A stretch of DNA of 64,000 nucleotides from Lachnospiraceae bacterium (GTDB lineage Bacteria; Bacillota; Clostridia; Lachnospirales; Lachnospiraceae). The stretch's first letter is position 1. Every line of letters starts with the position of its first letter. The notes beneath the pieces are model-generated. The model was given only the letters and a program-made list of their open reading frames with translations, did not search any database and was not told the origin of the DNA. The translations under genes and the position numbers were made by a program. Below are positions 19,615 to 26,606 of this stretch, in pieces. The DNA lies in assembly GCA_017473905.1 (NCBI GenBank), contig JAFUJA010000014.1, forward strand, positions 117,730 to 181,729, written 5' to 3'.

Positions 19615-20106
19615 GTGAAAAAAGAAAATTACGAACTGAAGGATGTGTTTTGGGTGGATGATGCCGCATGCAGCAATGCAATGGAACTGATTATGGATGC
19701 CAGATCTGAGAATGAAGCATTGGCGCGTATGGCAGTATCAGCTTTTATCATGGAATGTAATCCCACCATAGAGGAACTGGAAGATGTAAAAACCGCCATT
19801 TCCGAAGCGGTAACCAACAGCATTGTTCACGGTTATCCTGAAGGCCGGAAAGGGAAGGTTTTTTTACGGGCATACATAAAAGACAATACCCTGTATACCG
19901 AAGTGGAAGACAAAGGAGTGGGAATTCCGGATATTTCAAAGGCAATGCAGCCTTTGTTTACTACCCGCCCACAGGATGAACGCTCCGGTATGGGATTTGC
20001 TTTTATGGAAGCTTTTACGGACCGGATGAGCGTGGAAAGCAGGCCGGGAGAGGGCACTAAGGTTTGTATGGAAAAAATCTTCGGAAAGGAAATAACAGAT
20101 GTCTGA
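19615..20106 (+). CDS. spoIIAB: SpoIIAB, anti-sigma F factor and kinase
   Basis: GHKL-fold serine kinase that binds sigma F and phosphorylates SpoIIAA, 163 residues. The ATP-binding N box is SEAVTNSIVHGYP, the G1 box is VEDKGVGIPD, and the G2 region is RSGMGFAFMEAF. GTG 19615 is chosen as start because GGAGG lies 7 bases before it; it begins directly after the spoIIAA stop. The 3' end overlaps sigF by 8 bases. Confidence 0.93.
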   Translation: MKKENYELKDVFWVDDAACSNAMELIMDARSENEALARMAVSAFIMECNPTIEELEDVKTAISEAVTNSIVHGYPEGRKGKVFLRAYIKDNTLYTEVEDKGVGIPDISKAMQPLFTTRPQDERSGMGFAFMEAFTDRMSVESRPGEGTKVCMEKIFGKEITDV

Positions 20107-20833
20107 AACAAGGGAATTACTTGCGAAGACAAAGGAAGGGGATTCCCTGGCGCGAAGCACGTTGGTGGAGGAGAACTTAAAGCTGGTACATCATGTAGTA
20201 AAAAGATTTGCCGGCAGAGGGTTTGATTTACAGGATTTGTTTCAGATTGGGACGATTGGTCTGATGAAGGCGGTAGATAATTTCGATTTAAGCAGGGAAG
20301 TATGCTTCTCAACCTATGCGGTTCCTATGATTATGGGCGAAATACGTCGTTTTATAAGAGATGACGGTATGATTCGGGTAAGCCGTTCCCTAAAAGAGAA
20401 TGCATATCGGATACAGATGGCCGCAGAAAAATTCAGACAGCAGCACGGAAGAGATGCCTGCGTGTCGGAATTGAGTGAATTGACGGGTTTGTCCGGTTAT
20501 GATATTTTGGAGGCGACGGAGGCCTGCAGGGAGGTGGAATCCATTTATAAGCCTGTTTGTACCGGTGAAGGAAGCGATTTGTATCTGGTGGACATTCTGG
20601 GCTCCGAAGAAGATGAAAAAGAAGAATTGCTGAATCATATGGTTCTGGAACAGCTTCTGGGACAGCTGGAGGAAGAGGAGCGGAATTTAATCTTGTTCCG
20701 TTATATGCATAATATGACCCAGGTACAGGTGGCGGAGCGTCTGGGAATGAGTCAGGTACAGGTTTCCAGATGTGAAAAAAGGGTACTTTTGAAGCTTAGA
20801 AAGGCATATTTTGGAGAGATTTTAAAAAAATAA
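20099..20833 (+). CDS. sigF: RNA polymerase sigma factor F
   Basis: Forespore-specific sigma-70 family factor (SpoIIAC), 244 residues. Region 2 is visible as DLFQIGTIGLMKAVDNFDLS and FSTYAVPMIMGEIRRFIRDDG, region 3 as SVSELSELTG-like sequence, and region 4 as NMTQVQVAERLGMSQVQVSR near the C-terminus. The gene overlaps spoIIAB. A complete spoIIA operon shows that the lineage has, or recently had, endospore formation. Confidence 0.95.
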   Translation: MSETRELLAKTKEGDSLARSTLVEENLKLVHHVVKRFAGRGFDLQDLFQIGTIGLMKAVDNFDLSREVCFSTYAVPMIMGEIRRFIRDDGMIRVSRSLKENAYRIQMAAEKFRQQHGRDACVSELSELTGLSGYDILEATEACREVESIYKPVCTGEGSDLYLVDILGSEEDEKEELLNHMVLEQLLGQLEEEERNLILFRYMHNMTQVQVAERLGMSQVQVSRCEKRVLLKLRKAYFGEILKK

Positions 20834-20842
20834 AATTTCTTA

Positions 20843-20872
20843 TTGACATAAGGGGGTAAGTTGTCATATAAT
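20843..20872 (+). promoter_or_regulatory. Promoter of the Arg-His-Gln tRNA cluster
   Basis: Perfect TTGACA (20843-20848) and TATAAT (20867-20872) hexamers, 18 bases apart, 44 bases before tRNA-Arg. Confidence 0.88.
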
Positions 20873-20916
20873 GGACTTCGTCAGTGACGGAAAGCTAATG
20901 CATTGACAGGGTATAT

Positions 20917-20990
<74 letters not shown>

Positions 20991-21070
20991 TTCGTATGTT
21001 TCTGACAGCTGCGACAGTTGCTTGCCGGACACATGCAAGAAAGTCCACAAAGTCCAGACAATCATGATAT

Positions 21071-21145
21071 GGTGGGTATGGCGCAGTTGGCTAGCGCGCC
21101 AGATTGTGGCTCTGGAGGCCGAGGGTTCGAGTCCCTTTACCCACC
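21071..21145 (+). tRNA. tRNA-His (GTG)
   Basis: Eight-base acceptor including the His-specific G-1:C73 pair (GGTGGGTA/TACCCACC), anticodon loop TTGTGGC, T loop GGTTCGAGTCC. CCA is not encoded. Confidence 0.96.
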
Positions 21146-21151
21146 CTCTAC

Positions 21152-21223
21152 TGGACTATCGCCAAGCGGTAAGGCACAGGACTTTGACTCCTGCACTCGC
21201 TGGTTCGAATCCAGCTAGTCCAG
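21152..21223 (+). tRNA. tRNA-Gln (TTG)
   Basis: Acceptor TGGACTA/TAGTCCA with discriminator G, anticodon loop CTTTGAC, T loop GGTTCGAATCC. It begins 6 bases after tRNA-His. Confidence 0.95.
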
Positions 21224-21228
21224 CTTTT

Positions 21229-21261
21229 TTGACAAGCGGGAAAGAGTTGTCCTGTTATAAT
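21229..21261 (+). promoter_or_regulatory. Possible promoter of tRNA-Lys
   Basis: TTGACA (21229-21234) and an extended -10, TGTTATAAT (hexamer 21256-21261). The spacing is 21 bases, longer than ideal; the TG extension may compensate. Confidence 0.45.
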
Positions 21262-21268
21262 CGAATAT

Positions 21269-21341
21269 GGGCCATTAGCTCAGGTGGTAGAGCACTTGAC
21301 TTTTAATCAAGTTGTCCGGGGTTCGAGTCCCCGATGGCTCA
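21269..21341 (+). tRNA. tRNA-Lys (TTT)
   Basis: Acceptor GGGCCAT/ATGGCTC, anticodon stem CTTGA/TCAAG with loop CTTTTAA, T loop GGTTCGAGTCC. CCA is not encoded. It starts only 8 bases after the -10-like hexamer, so it may be transcribed mainly by readthrough from tRNA-Gln. Confidence 0.96.
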
Positions 21342-21344
21342 CGA

Positions 21345-21384
21345 AAAACAAGAAAAATGACGGGGATGTTATTTTTCTTGTTTT
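21345..21384 (+). terminator. Terminator after tRNA-Lys
   Basis: AACAAGAAAAATGAC pairs with GTTATTTTTCTTGTT, then a T-rich tail. It lies inside an upstream extension of the next open frame, which supports the later start of the VanZ gene. Confidence 0.75.
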
Positions 21385-21400
21385 ATTTTTGGGGGTATAT

Positions 21401-22051
21401 ATGCTTTTTATTCGAAATATTCTCAGTGTAAGTGTTGTATTACTTGCGCTTGCCCTTATCTTTTGCGGCAGGGAACTGAAAGAGAAGAAACAGATATGGC
21501 GCTTGTTCGGACTTCTTTTTCTGGGGTCCTGGATGGTGTGCGTTTTTACCCTGACGGGGATTTATTATCCGGGAAATTTTCATTTTTGGGTAGACCTGCA
21601 GAGGATTCAGTATGTGCCTTTCCGGGGAATTTACAGAATGCTTGCAAACGGTCTCAGTCTGTACGATGTGGAAAATATTCTGGGCAATGTGATTTTATTT
21701 GTACCCGTGGGGATTTTGTGCCCCCTGCTTTTTAGGAAGATATCCAAATGGTACACCATGTTTTTAGGCGGTTTAGGAATGTCTCTGGTAATTGAGATAA
21801 CCCAGTTGTTTATCGACAGGGGACCGGACGTGGACGATTTGATTTTGAATACTGCGGGCATGATGGCAGGGTATATCATTTTTATGGTATTTTCCAAGGT
21901 GCCGTTCGTAAAAGAAGCGCTTCGGGAGGATGAGGCACCAAAACGTTGGAACCGATTGCTTCCAATCGGCATTGCTGCTACATATCTGGTAGTAATTGGT
22001 TTGGGAATGACGGATTGTATCCTTGATGTGGTATGGAAAAATGTCCTATAA
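21401..22051 (+). CDS. VanZ-family membrane protein
   Basis: A 216-residue, multi-span membrane protein. The VanZ signature is clear: NVILFVPVGIL near residue 90 and EITQLFIDRGPDVDDLILNTAG near residues 132-153. VanZ of the vancomycin/teicoplanin cluster gives low teicoplanin resistance, but chromosomal VanZ proteins are common in Firmicutes and mostly uncharacterised. No van genes are nearby, so no resistance is implied. ATG 21401 follows GGGGG and is chosen because the upstream part of the frame covers tRNA-Lys and its terminator. Confidence 0.85.
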   Translation: MLFIRNILSVSVVLLALALIFCGRELKEKKQIWRLFGLLFLGSWMVCVFTLTGIYYPGNFHFWVDLQRIQYVPFRGIYRMLANGLSLYDVENILGNVILFVPVGILCPLLFRKISKWYTMFLGGLGMSLVIEITQLFIDRGPDVDDLILNTAGMMAGYIIFMVFSKVPFVKEALREDEAPKRWNRLLPIGIAATYLVVIGLGMTDCILDVVWKNVL

Positions 22052-22059
22052 AAAATGAA

Positions 22060-22091
22060 AAACACAAGACATAGGGGTTGTCTTGTGTTTT
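22060..22091 (+). terminator. Terminator after the VanZ gene
   Basis: AACACAAGACA pairs with TGTCTTGTGTT across a G-rich loop, followed by a T-rich tail. Confidence 0.8.
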
Positions 22092-22249
22092 CAAGTAAAA
22101 AAAGGGAAAAACAATCGGAAAGACGATTGGTTTTACATGAATAAATCTTATCTTATACTCATCATACCTTTCGAAAAAGGGAAAAGCAACAGGAAAATTG
22201 TGCGTTTATATCAAATTCATGTCAAAAATATCAATGATACAACAGATAT

Positions 22250-22278
22250 TTGCTATAACACCTGTTGCAGTATATAAA
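22250..22278 (+). promoter_or_regulatory. Probable promoter of the MATE gene
   Basis: TTGCTA (22250-22255), 17 bases, TATAAA (22273-22278). The -10 lies only 17 bases before the ATG at 22296, leaving a very short leader, so a downstream start is possible. The stretch 22092-22249 shows nothing else I can support. Confidence 0.45.
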
Positions 22279-22295
22279 ATAAAAGGAATTGAAAC

Positions 22296-23726
22296 ATGAA
22301 CGAAATAGAAAATGAAAAAAACATAAAAGATGATATCGCTTCTGAAAGTATATCCGGTACGGAGACAAGAGAAGAAAATAAAATGGGAGTTCTGCCCATG
22401 AATAAGCTTCTTCTTGGAATGTCTCTTCCTATGATGGCTTCCATGCTTGTGCAGTCTCTTTATAATATTGTGGACAGTATCTTCGTTGCGGAGCTGAGTG
22501 AGGATGCATTGACTGCGGTATCCCTTGCATTTCCTGTTCAGGTGTTATGCATGGCGGTAGGCGGCGGAACTGCGGTAGGTATCAATGCGGTACTGTCTAA
22601 GGCGTTGGGAGAGAAGAATAAGGAAGCTGTAAATAAATCTGCAACAAACGGTGTGTTTTTAATGCTGGTAAGTTCAGTTTTATTTTTCCTGATAGGGCTT
22701 TTTCTTGTAAAACCCTTTTATGCAATGCAGGGAACTGAGAGTAAAGCAATTGCGGAGTATGGTGTACAGTACTTAACCATTGTATGTTGCTGCTCCATTG
22801 GTATTTTTACTCAGGTTACATTTGAACGACTCCTTCAGTCAACGGGCAAAACCGTACTTTCCATGGTTACGCAGGCAATCGGGGCAATTATTAACCTGAT
22901 ACTGGATCCGATTATGATTTTTGGGTTATTCGGATTCCCCAGGCTTGAGGTTGCCGGTGCGGCGCTTGCAACCGTAATCGGTCAGGTGGTGGCCGGTAGC
23001 GTGGCAATCTTTTTAAATTATAAGTTTAATAAAGAAGTTACTGTTTCATTCAAAGGATTCAAACCGGATTTGGCCATGATAGGAAGGATTTATTCGGTAG
23101 GTCTTCCTTCCATCATTATGCAGTCTATTGGTTCCGTAATGAATTATTGTATGAATCAGATTCTTTTGTCCTTTGCGGATGCGGCGGCAACCGTGTTCGG
23201 TATTTACTATAAGCTTCAGAGCTTCTTCTTTATGCCGGTATTCGGTCTTAACAACGGACTGGTACCTGTTGTGGCATACAATTTCGGAGCCGGCAAGCGA
23301 AGCAGAATGATTAAGGCGATTAAGCTGGGTGTTTTGTATGCAGAGATTATTTTCCTTCTGGGAATGTTATCTTTTATGCTGATTCCGGACAAACTTCTTC
23401 TTTTGTTTAATGCAGAAGGGGAACTGATGGATATGGGTGTTATTGCACTGCAGATTATTGGTGTGCATTTCCCGATTGCGGCATATTGTATTATTATCAG
23501 TAGTTCTTTTCAGGCGCTGGGGCATGGTATGTACAGCATGTGGGTGTCTATTGCGAGACAGCTTGTGGTGTTGCTTCCGGTTGCGTACCTGTTTTCCCTG
23601 ACCGGAAAACTGAACCTTGTATGGTGGGCGTTCCCGATTGCAGAGGTTGCCTCCATGATAATGTGTACCCTGTTTCTTGTGTTGGTATATAAGAAAACAA
23701 TCAGGAATATACCTGATAATGTGTAG
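22296..23726 (+). CDS. MATE family efflux transporter
   Basis: Multidrug and toxic compound extrusion family antiporter, 476 residues, about 12 membrane spans in two six-span halves. The N-terminal half has the MATE pattern MSLPMMASMLVQSLYNIVDSIFV near residues 48-70; the second half repeats it at SVGLPSIIMQSIGSVMNYCMNQI. The roughly 35 polar residues before the first span are unusual, and ATG 22383 (MGVLPMNKLLLGM) would be a more typical start given the promoter position. Substrate is not predictable. Confidence 0.9.
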   Translation: MNEIENEKNIKDDIASESISGTETREENKMGVLPMNKLLLGMSLPMMASMLVQSLYNIVDSIFVAELSEDALTAVSLAFPVQVLCMAVGGGTAVGINAVLSKALGEKNKEAVNKSATNGVFLMLVSSVLFFLIGLFLVKPFYAMQGTESKAIAEYGVQYLTIVCCCSIGIFTQVTFERLLQSTGKTVLSMVTQAIGAIINLILDPIMIFGLFGFPRLEVAGAALATVIGQVVAGSVAIFLNYKFNKEVTVSFKGFKPDLAMIGRIYSVGLPSIIMQSIGSVMNYCMNQILLSFADAAATVFGIYYKLQSFFFMPVFGLNNGLVPVVAYNFGAGKRSRMIKAIKLGVLYAEIIFLLGMLSFMLIPDKLLLLFNAEGELMDMGVIALQIIGVHFPIAAYCIIISSSFQALGHGMYSMWVSIARQLVVLLPVAYLFSLTGKLNLVWWAFPIAEVASMIMCTLFLVLVYKKTIRNIPDNV

Positions 23727-23763
23727 TCAAAGTGTTTCTTATGTAAAAACTAAGTAAACTGAA

Positions 23764-23793
23764 TTGACAAATGAAGGAAGTAAGAATTAGAAT
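23764..23793 (+). promoter_or_regulatory. Promoter of tRNA-Leu
   Basis: TTGACA (23764-23769), 18 bases, TAGAAT (23788-23793). Confidence 0.75.
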
Positions 23794-23797
23794 GTCT

Positions 23798-23830
23798 CTT
23801 AAGTTTTCGTTTTGCAAAAGAAAACTTAAG
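23798..23830 (+). repeat. Inverted repeat at the tRNA-Leu transcript start
   Basis: CTTAAGTTTTC and GAAAACTTAAG form a perfect 11-base-pair stem; inside it TTTTGCAAAA can fold further with one bulged G. It starts about 5 bases after the -10 and its last base is the first base of tRNA-Leu. In the precursor it would be a 5' leader hairpin stacked directly on the tRNA. Confidence 0.75.
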
Positions 23831-23910
23831 CGGATGTGGCGGAATTGGCAGACGCGCCAGATTTAGGTTCTGGTGTCCCCGACGTGCAGGTTCAAGTCCT
23901 GTCATCCGCA
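23830..23910 (+). tRNA. tRNA-Leu (TAG)
   Basis: Acceptor GCGGATG/CATCCGC, discriminator A, class II variable arm, anticodon loop TTTAGGT, T loop GGTTCAAGTCC. CCA is not encoded. Confidence 0.96.
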
Positions 23911-23968
23911 TGTATTTTTTTAGGGACATTTGAAAGATAAAATTATAAAAGACAGGAGAAAAAAGAAG

Positions 23969-24928
23969 ATGTTTTTATCAGTAGTATTGTTGGTTGCAGG
24001 CTTTGCTCTTTTAATTTGGGGCGCTGATTTCTTCGTAGACGGTGCAAGCAAGGTTGCGGACAGAATGAAAATTCCCCAGATTGTAAGCGGTCTTACCATC
24101 GTGGCGTTCGGTACGAGTGCTCCAGAAGCGGCAGTTAGTATTTCCGCGGGTTTAAAGGGCAGTGCGGATTTGGCAGTCAGCAATGTTGTGGGAAGCAATA
24201 TTATGAACATTGGTGTCATTTTAGGCATTTCCGGTCTGATTACGGCACTTGCGGTGCAGAAGAATACCAGAAACATTGAAATTCCGTATGTAATGATTAT
24301 GACCGTTGTGATGATGCTTCTGGGCATGTTTGACGGCAAACTGGGCTGGGTAGACGGTTTGATTCTCTGGGCAGGTATGATTGCATTCCTTGTTTATTTA
24401 TTGAATGTTGCCAAAAAAGGAAGAGCGGAAGCAGGGGAAGAAACTGAAGAGGAAGACAAAAAGAAAGCTCCGGTTATCTGGCTGATTGCTAAAATTATAA
24501 TCGGTGGCGTTGCTATTGTGCTCGGTAGTGATTTTGCGGTTGACGGAGCAACCCAGATTGCAACATCCATGGGATGGAGCGAACGTCTTATCGGGTTAAC
24601 CATCGTGGCATTGGGAACATCCCTTCCGGAACTTGTCACATCTGTCATTGCAGCAATTAAGAAAAAAGCTGACATTGCTATCGGAAATATTGTAGGAAGT
24701 AATATCTTCAATATTTTATTTGTTCTGGGTACAACGGCTCTGATTACGCCCGTAACCTACATATCTGCATTTACGGTAGACAACATTGTAGCTTTTGTGT
24801 TTGCACTTTTACTGTTCCTGTTTGTTTTGAACAAGGATTGCAAACTGAAACGCTGGGGCGGTGCTGTACTTTTGGTTTCATACGGTGTATATTTCGTATA
24901 CTTACTTGTAAATCCGTTCGGTTTTTAA
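23969..24928 (+). CDS. Calcium/sodium antiporter, CaCA family
   Basis: A 319-residue inner-membrane exchanger of the YrbG-like CaCA family, about 10 spans. The two inverted alpha repeats that form the ion site are clear: GTSAPEAAVSISAG with SNVVGSNIMNI, and GTSLPELVTSVIAA with GNIVGSNIFNI. An acidic, lysine-rich cytoplasmic loop (about residues 153-172) separates the halves. ATG 23969 follows AGGAG by 10 bases; the open frame begins earlier at 23930 but has no ribosome-binding site there. It likely exchanges Ca2+ or K+ for Na+ or H+. Confidence 0.9.
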   Translation: MFLSVVLLVAGFALLIWGADFFVDGASKVADRMKIPQIVSGLTIVAFGTSAPEAAVSISAGLKGSADLAVSNVVGSNIMNIGVILGISGLITALAVQKNTRNIEIPYVMIMTVVMMLLGMFDGKLGWVDGLILWAGMIAFLVYLLNVAKKGRAEAGEETEEEDKKKAPVIWLIAKIIIGGVAIVLGSDFAVDGATQIATSMGWSERLIGLTIVALGTSLPELVTSVIAAIKKKADIAIGNIVGSNIFNILFVLGTTALITPVTYISAFTVDNIVAFVFALLLFLFVLNKDCKLKRWGGAVLLVSYGVYFVYLLVNPFGF

Positions 24929-24946
24929 TATTTTTATCAAAAATAT

Positions 24947-24984
24947 GACGTCATGGGAGAATCTCCTGTGGCGTCTTCTTTTTT
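24947..24984 (+). terminator. Terminator after the antiporter gene
   Basis: GACGTCATGGGAGA folds back on TCTCCTGTGGCGTC, followed by TTCTTTTTTA. Confidence 0.8.
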
Positions 24985-24988
24985 ACCC

Positions 24989-25045
24989 TTGTTTTAAAAA
25001 ACGGAATGTGTTAAAATTTTAACGTCGGGAGATTGGGTCCCGACG
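24989..25045 (+). promoter_or_regulatory. Promoter and leader hairpin of phosphofructokinase
   Basis: TTGTTT (24989-24994), 17 bases, TAAAAT (25012-25017). The leader then forms a stem CGTCGGGA/TCCCGACG (about 25022-25045) and ends in AAGGAG before the ATG. The stem has no T run, so it looks like a stabilising 5' hairpin rather than an attenuator. Confidence 0.55.
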
Positions 25046-25073
25046 GGAGAATACATTTTAAGGAGAAAAGGAT

Positions 25074-26303
25074 ATGAAAGGAAACATTGTAGTCGGACAG
25101 TCCGGCGGCCCTACAGCGGTTATTAATTCATCAGTTGCAGGTGTTTATGCACAGGCAAAGAAACTTGGCGTTAAGAAAGTTTACGGTATGGTACATGGTA
25201 TCGAAGGCTTTTTGGAAGATAAGTTGTGTGATCTGGATGAATATCTTGCAGACCCCACAGGTATTGAACGTCTGAAAAGAACACCTTCAGCATTTTTAGG
25301 TTCCTGCCGTTTTAAAATGCCTAAAATTGAAGGCCATGAAGATGTGTATGAGAAGGTATTTGAAATCATGGAGAAACATGATATTGAGTGTTTATTCTAC
25401 TGCGGTGGAAATGACTCCATGGATACTGTTAAAATGCTTTCCGATTATGCAAAGGAACACGGCAAAGAACAGCGTTTTGTGGGCGTGCCCAAAACAATTG
25501 ATAACGACCTTCCTATTACTGACCACTGCCCCGGATACGGTTCAGCGGCTAAGTATATTGCAACTTCCATGAAGGAAATTATTCGTGACAATGAATCCTT
25601 CGGTGCAAAGAAGCCTACCGTATGTATCGTAGAAATCATGGGCAGAAATGCAGGCTGGCTTACTGCTGCAGCTGCACTTTCCAAGGATGCTGACTGTTGC
25701 GGACCTGACGCAATCTTCCTTCCTGAGGTTGATTTTGATATTGAGAAGTTTATGGACAAGGTAAGAGAACTGGCTGCTACCAAGTCTTCTGTTGTAATTG
25801 CGGTTTCCGAAGGTGTACATGATGCAAACGGAACATATATCTGTGAAATGGGTCGTGAAGTTGCCGTTGACGCATTCGGTCATAAGCAGATGTCCGGTAC
25901 TGCAGCCATGCTTGCTGAAAAGGTTGCAGCAGCTACCGGTTTAAAGACCCGTGCAATCGAATTCTCTACATTACAGAGAGCAGCAACTCACATTGCTTCC
26001 TTAACTGACATTAACGAAGCATTTCAGGTTGGCGCTGATGCGGTAAAAGCTGCAGAAGCAGGTCAGACAGCAATGATGATTACATTAGAACGTAATGGTG
26101 ACGATCCTTACCAGTGCGGAACCGGAGCGCAGGATATCCATTACATTGCAAACGTTGAACGTAAGGTTCCCGAAGAGTGGATTACAGAAGATGGAATGGG
26201 ATTGAATGAAGGTTATGAAGCATATGCAAGACCCCTTATTATGGGCGAACTGCTTCCTTTATACGTAAATGGTGTTCCCAGCCATCTTGTAAGAAAGAAA
26301 TAA
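25074..26303 (+). CDS. pfp: 6-phosphofructokinase, pyrophosphate-dependent type
   Basis: Phosphofructokinase of 409 residues. The phosphoryl-donor site has GQSGGPT (residues 8-14), GGNDS with D114 and PKTIDND with K140. Aspartate in GGxDS and lysine before TIDND are the residues that mark pyrophosphate-using enzymes; ATP enzymes have glycine at both. The MGRNAGWL substrate motif is present. Using PPi saves ATP in glycolysis and makes the step reversible, which suits an anaerobic fermenter. PPi dependence is inferred from these residues. It is a single-gene unit with its own promoter and terminator. Confidence 0.9.
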   Translation: MKGNIVVGQSGGPTAVINSSVAGVYAQAKKLGVKKVYGMVHGIEGFLEDKLCDLDEYLADPTGIERLKRTPSAFLGSCRFKMPKIEGHEDVYEKVFEIMEKHDIECLFYCGGNDSMDTVKMLSDYAKEHGKEQRFVGVPKTIDNDLPITDHCPGYGSAAKYIATSMKEIIRDNESFGAKKPTVCIVEIMGRNAGWLTAAAALSKDADCCGPDAIFLPEVDFDIEKFMDKVRELAATKSSVVIAVSEGVHDANGTYICEMGREVAVDAFGHKQMSGTAAMLAEKVAAATGLKTRAIEFSTLQRAATHIASLTDINEAFQVGADAVKAAEAGQTAMMITLERNGDDPYQCGTGAQDIHYIANVERKVPEEWITEDGMGLNEGYEAYARPLIMGELLPLYVNGVPSHLVRKK

Positions 26304-26329
26304 GAACAAATGACCGCGGCGGTCAATCG

Positions 26330-26361
26330 AAAAGGCGATAACTTCAGGTTGTCGCCTTTTT
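26330..26361 (+). terminator. Terminator after phosphofructokinase
   Basis: AAAGGCGA pairs with TCGCCTTT (extended by AAC/GTT), followed by T residues. The bases 26362-26606 are A+T-rich leader; I see no confident promoter hexamer pair there. Confidence 0.8.
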
Positions 26362-26606
26362 ATATTTTTGCCTTTTTTGACAGAAATATATAATGTGAAC
26401 AAATGAGTTGTTTTTATATAAAACAGAAGGGTAAAAATGCACAAAAAAACAGGGGAATTTTCTACCCTGTTTTTGGGCATGTGTGATATAAAATTGGGGG
26501 TTTTTATATTGAATTTGTGCAATTTTGGTGGTATCCTATTTGTATTCGGCAAACACTATTATTCGCTCTTGTCGGACAAGCCGGCGGGAGTAGAAAGAGA
26601 GGTATT

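Noticed and set aside
21401-22051. VanZ gene as evidence of glycopeptide resistance
   Set aside because: No vanH, A, X, R or S genes nearby; VanZ proteins are widespread in Firmicutes.
22083-22277. 64-codon open frame after the VanZ terminator
   Set aside because: It begins inside the terminator stem, has no ribosome-binding site, is basic and low-complexity, and overlaps the MATE promoter.
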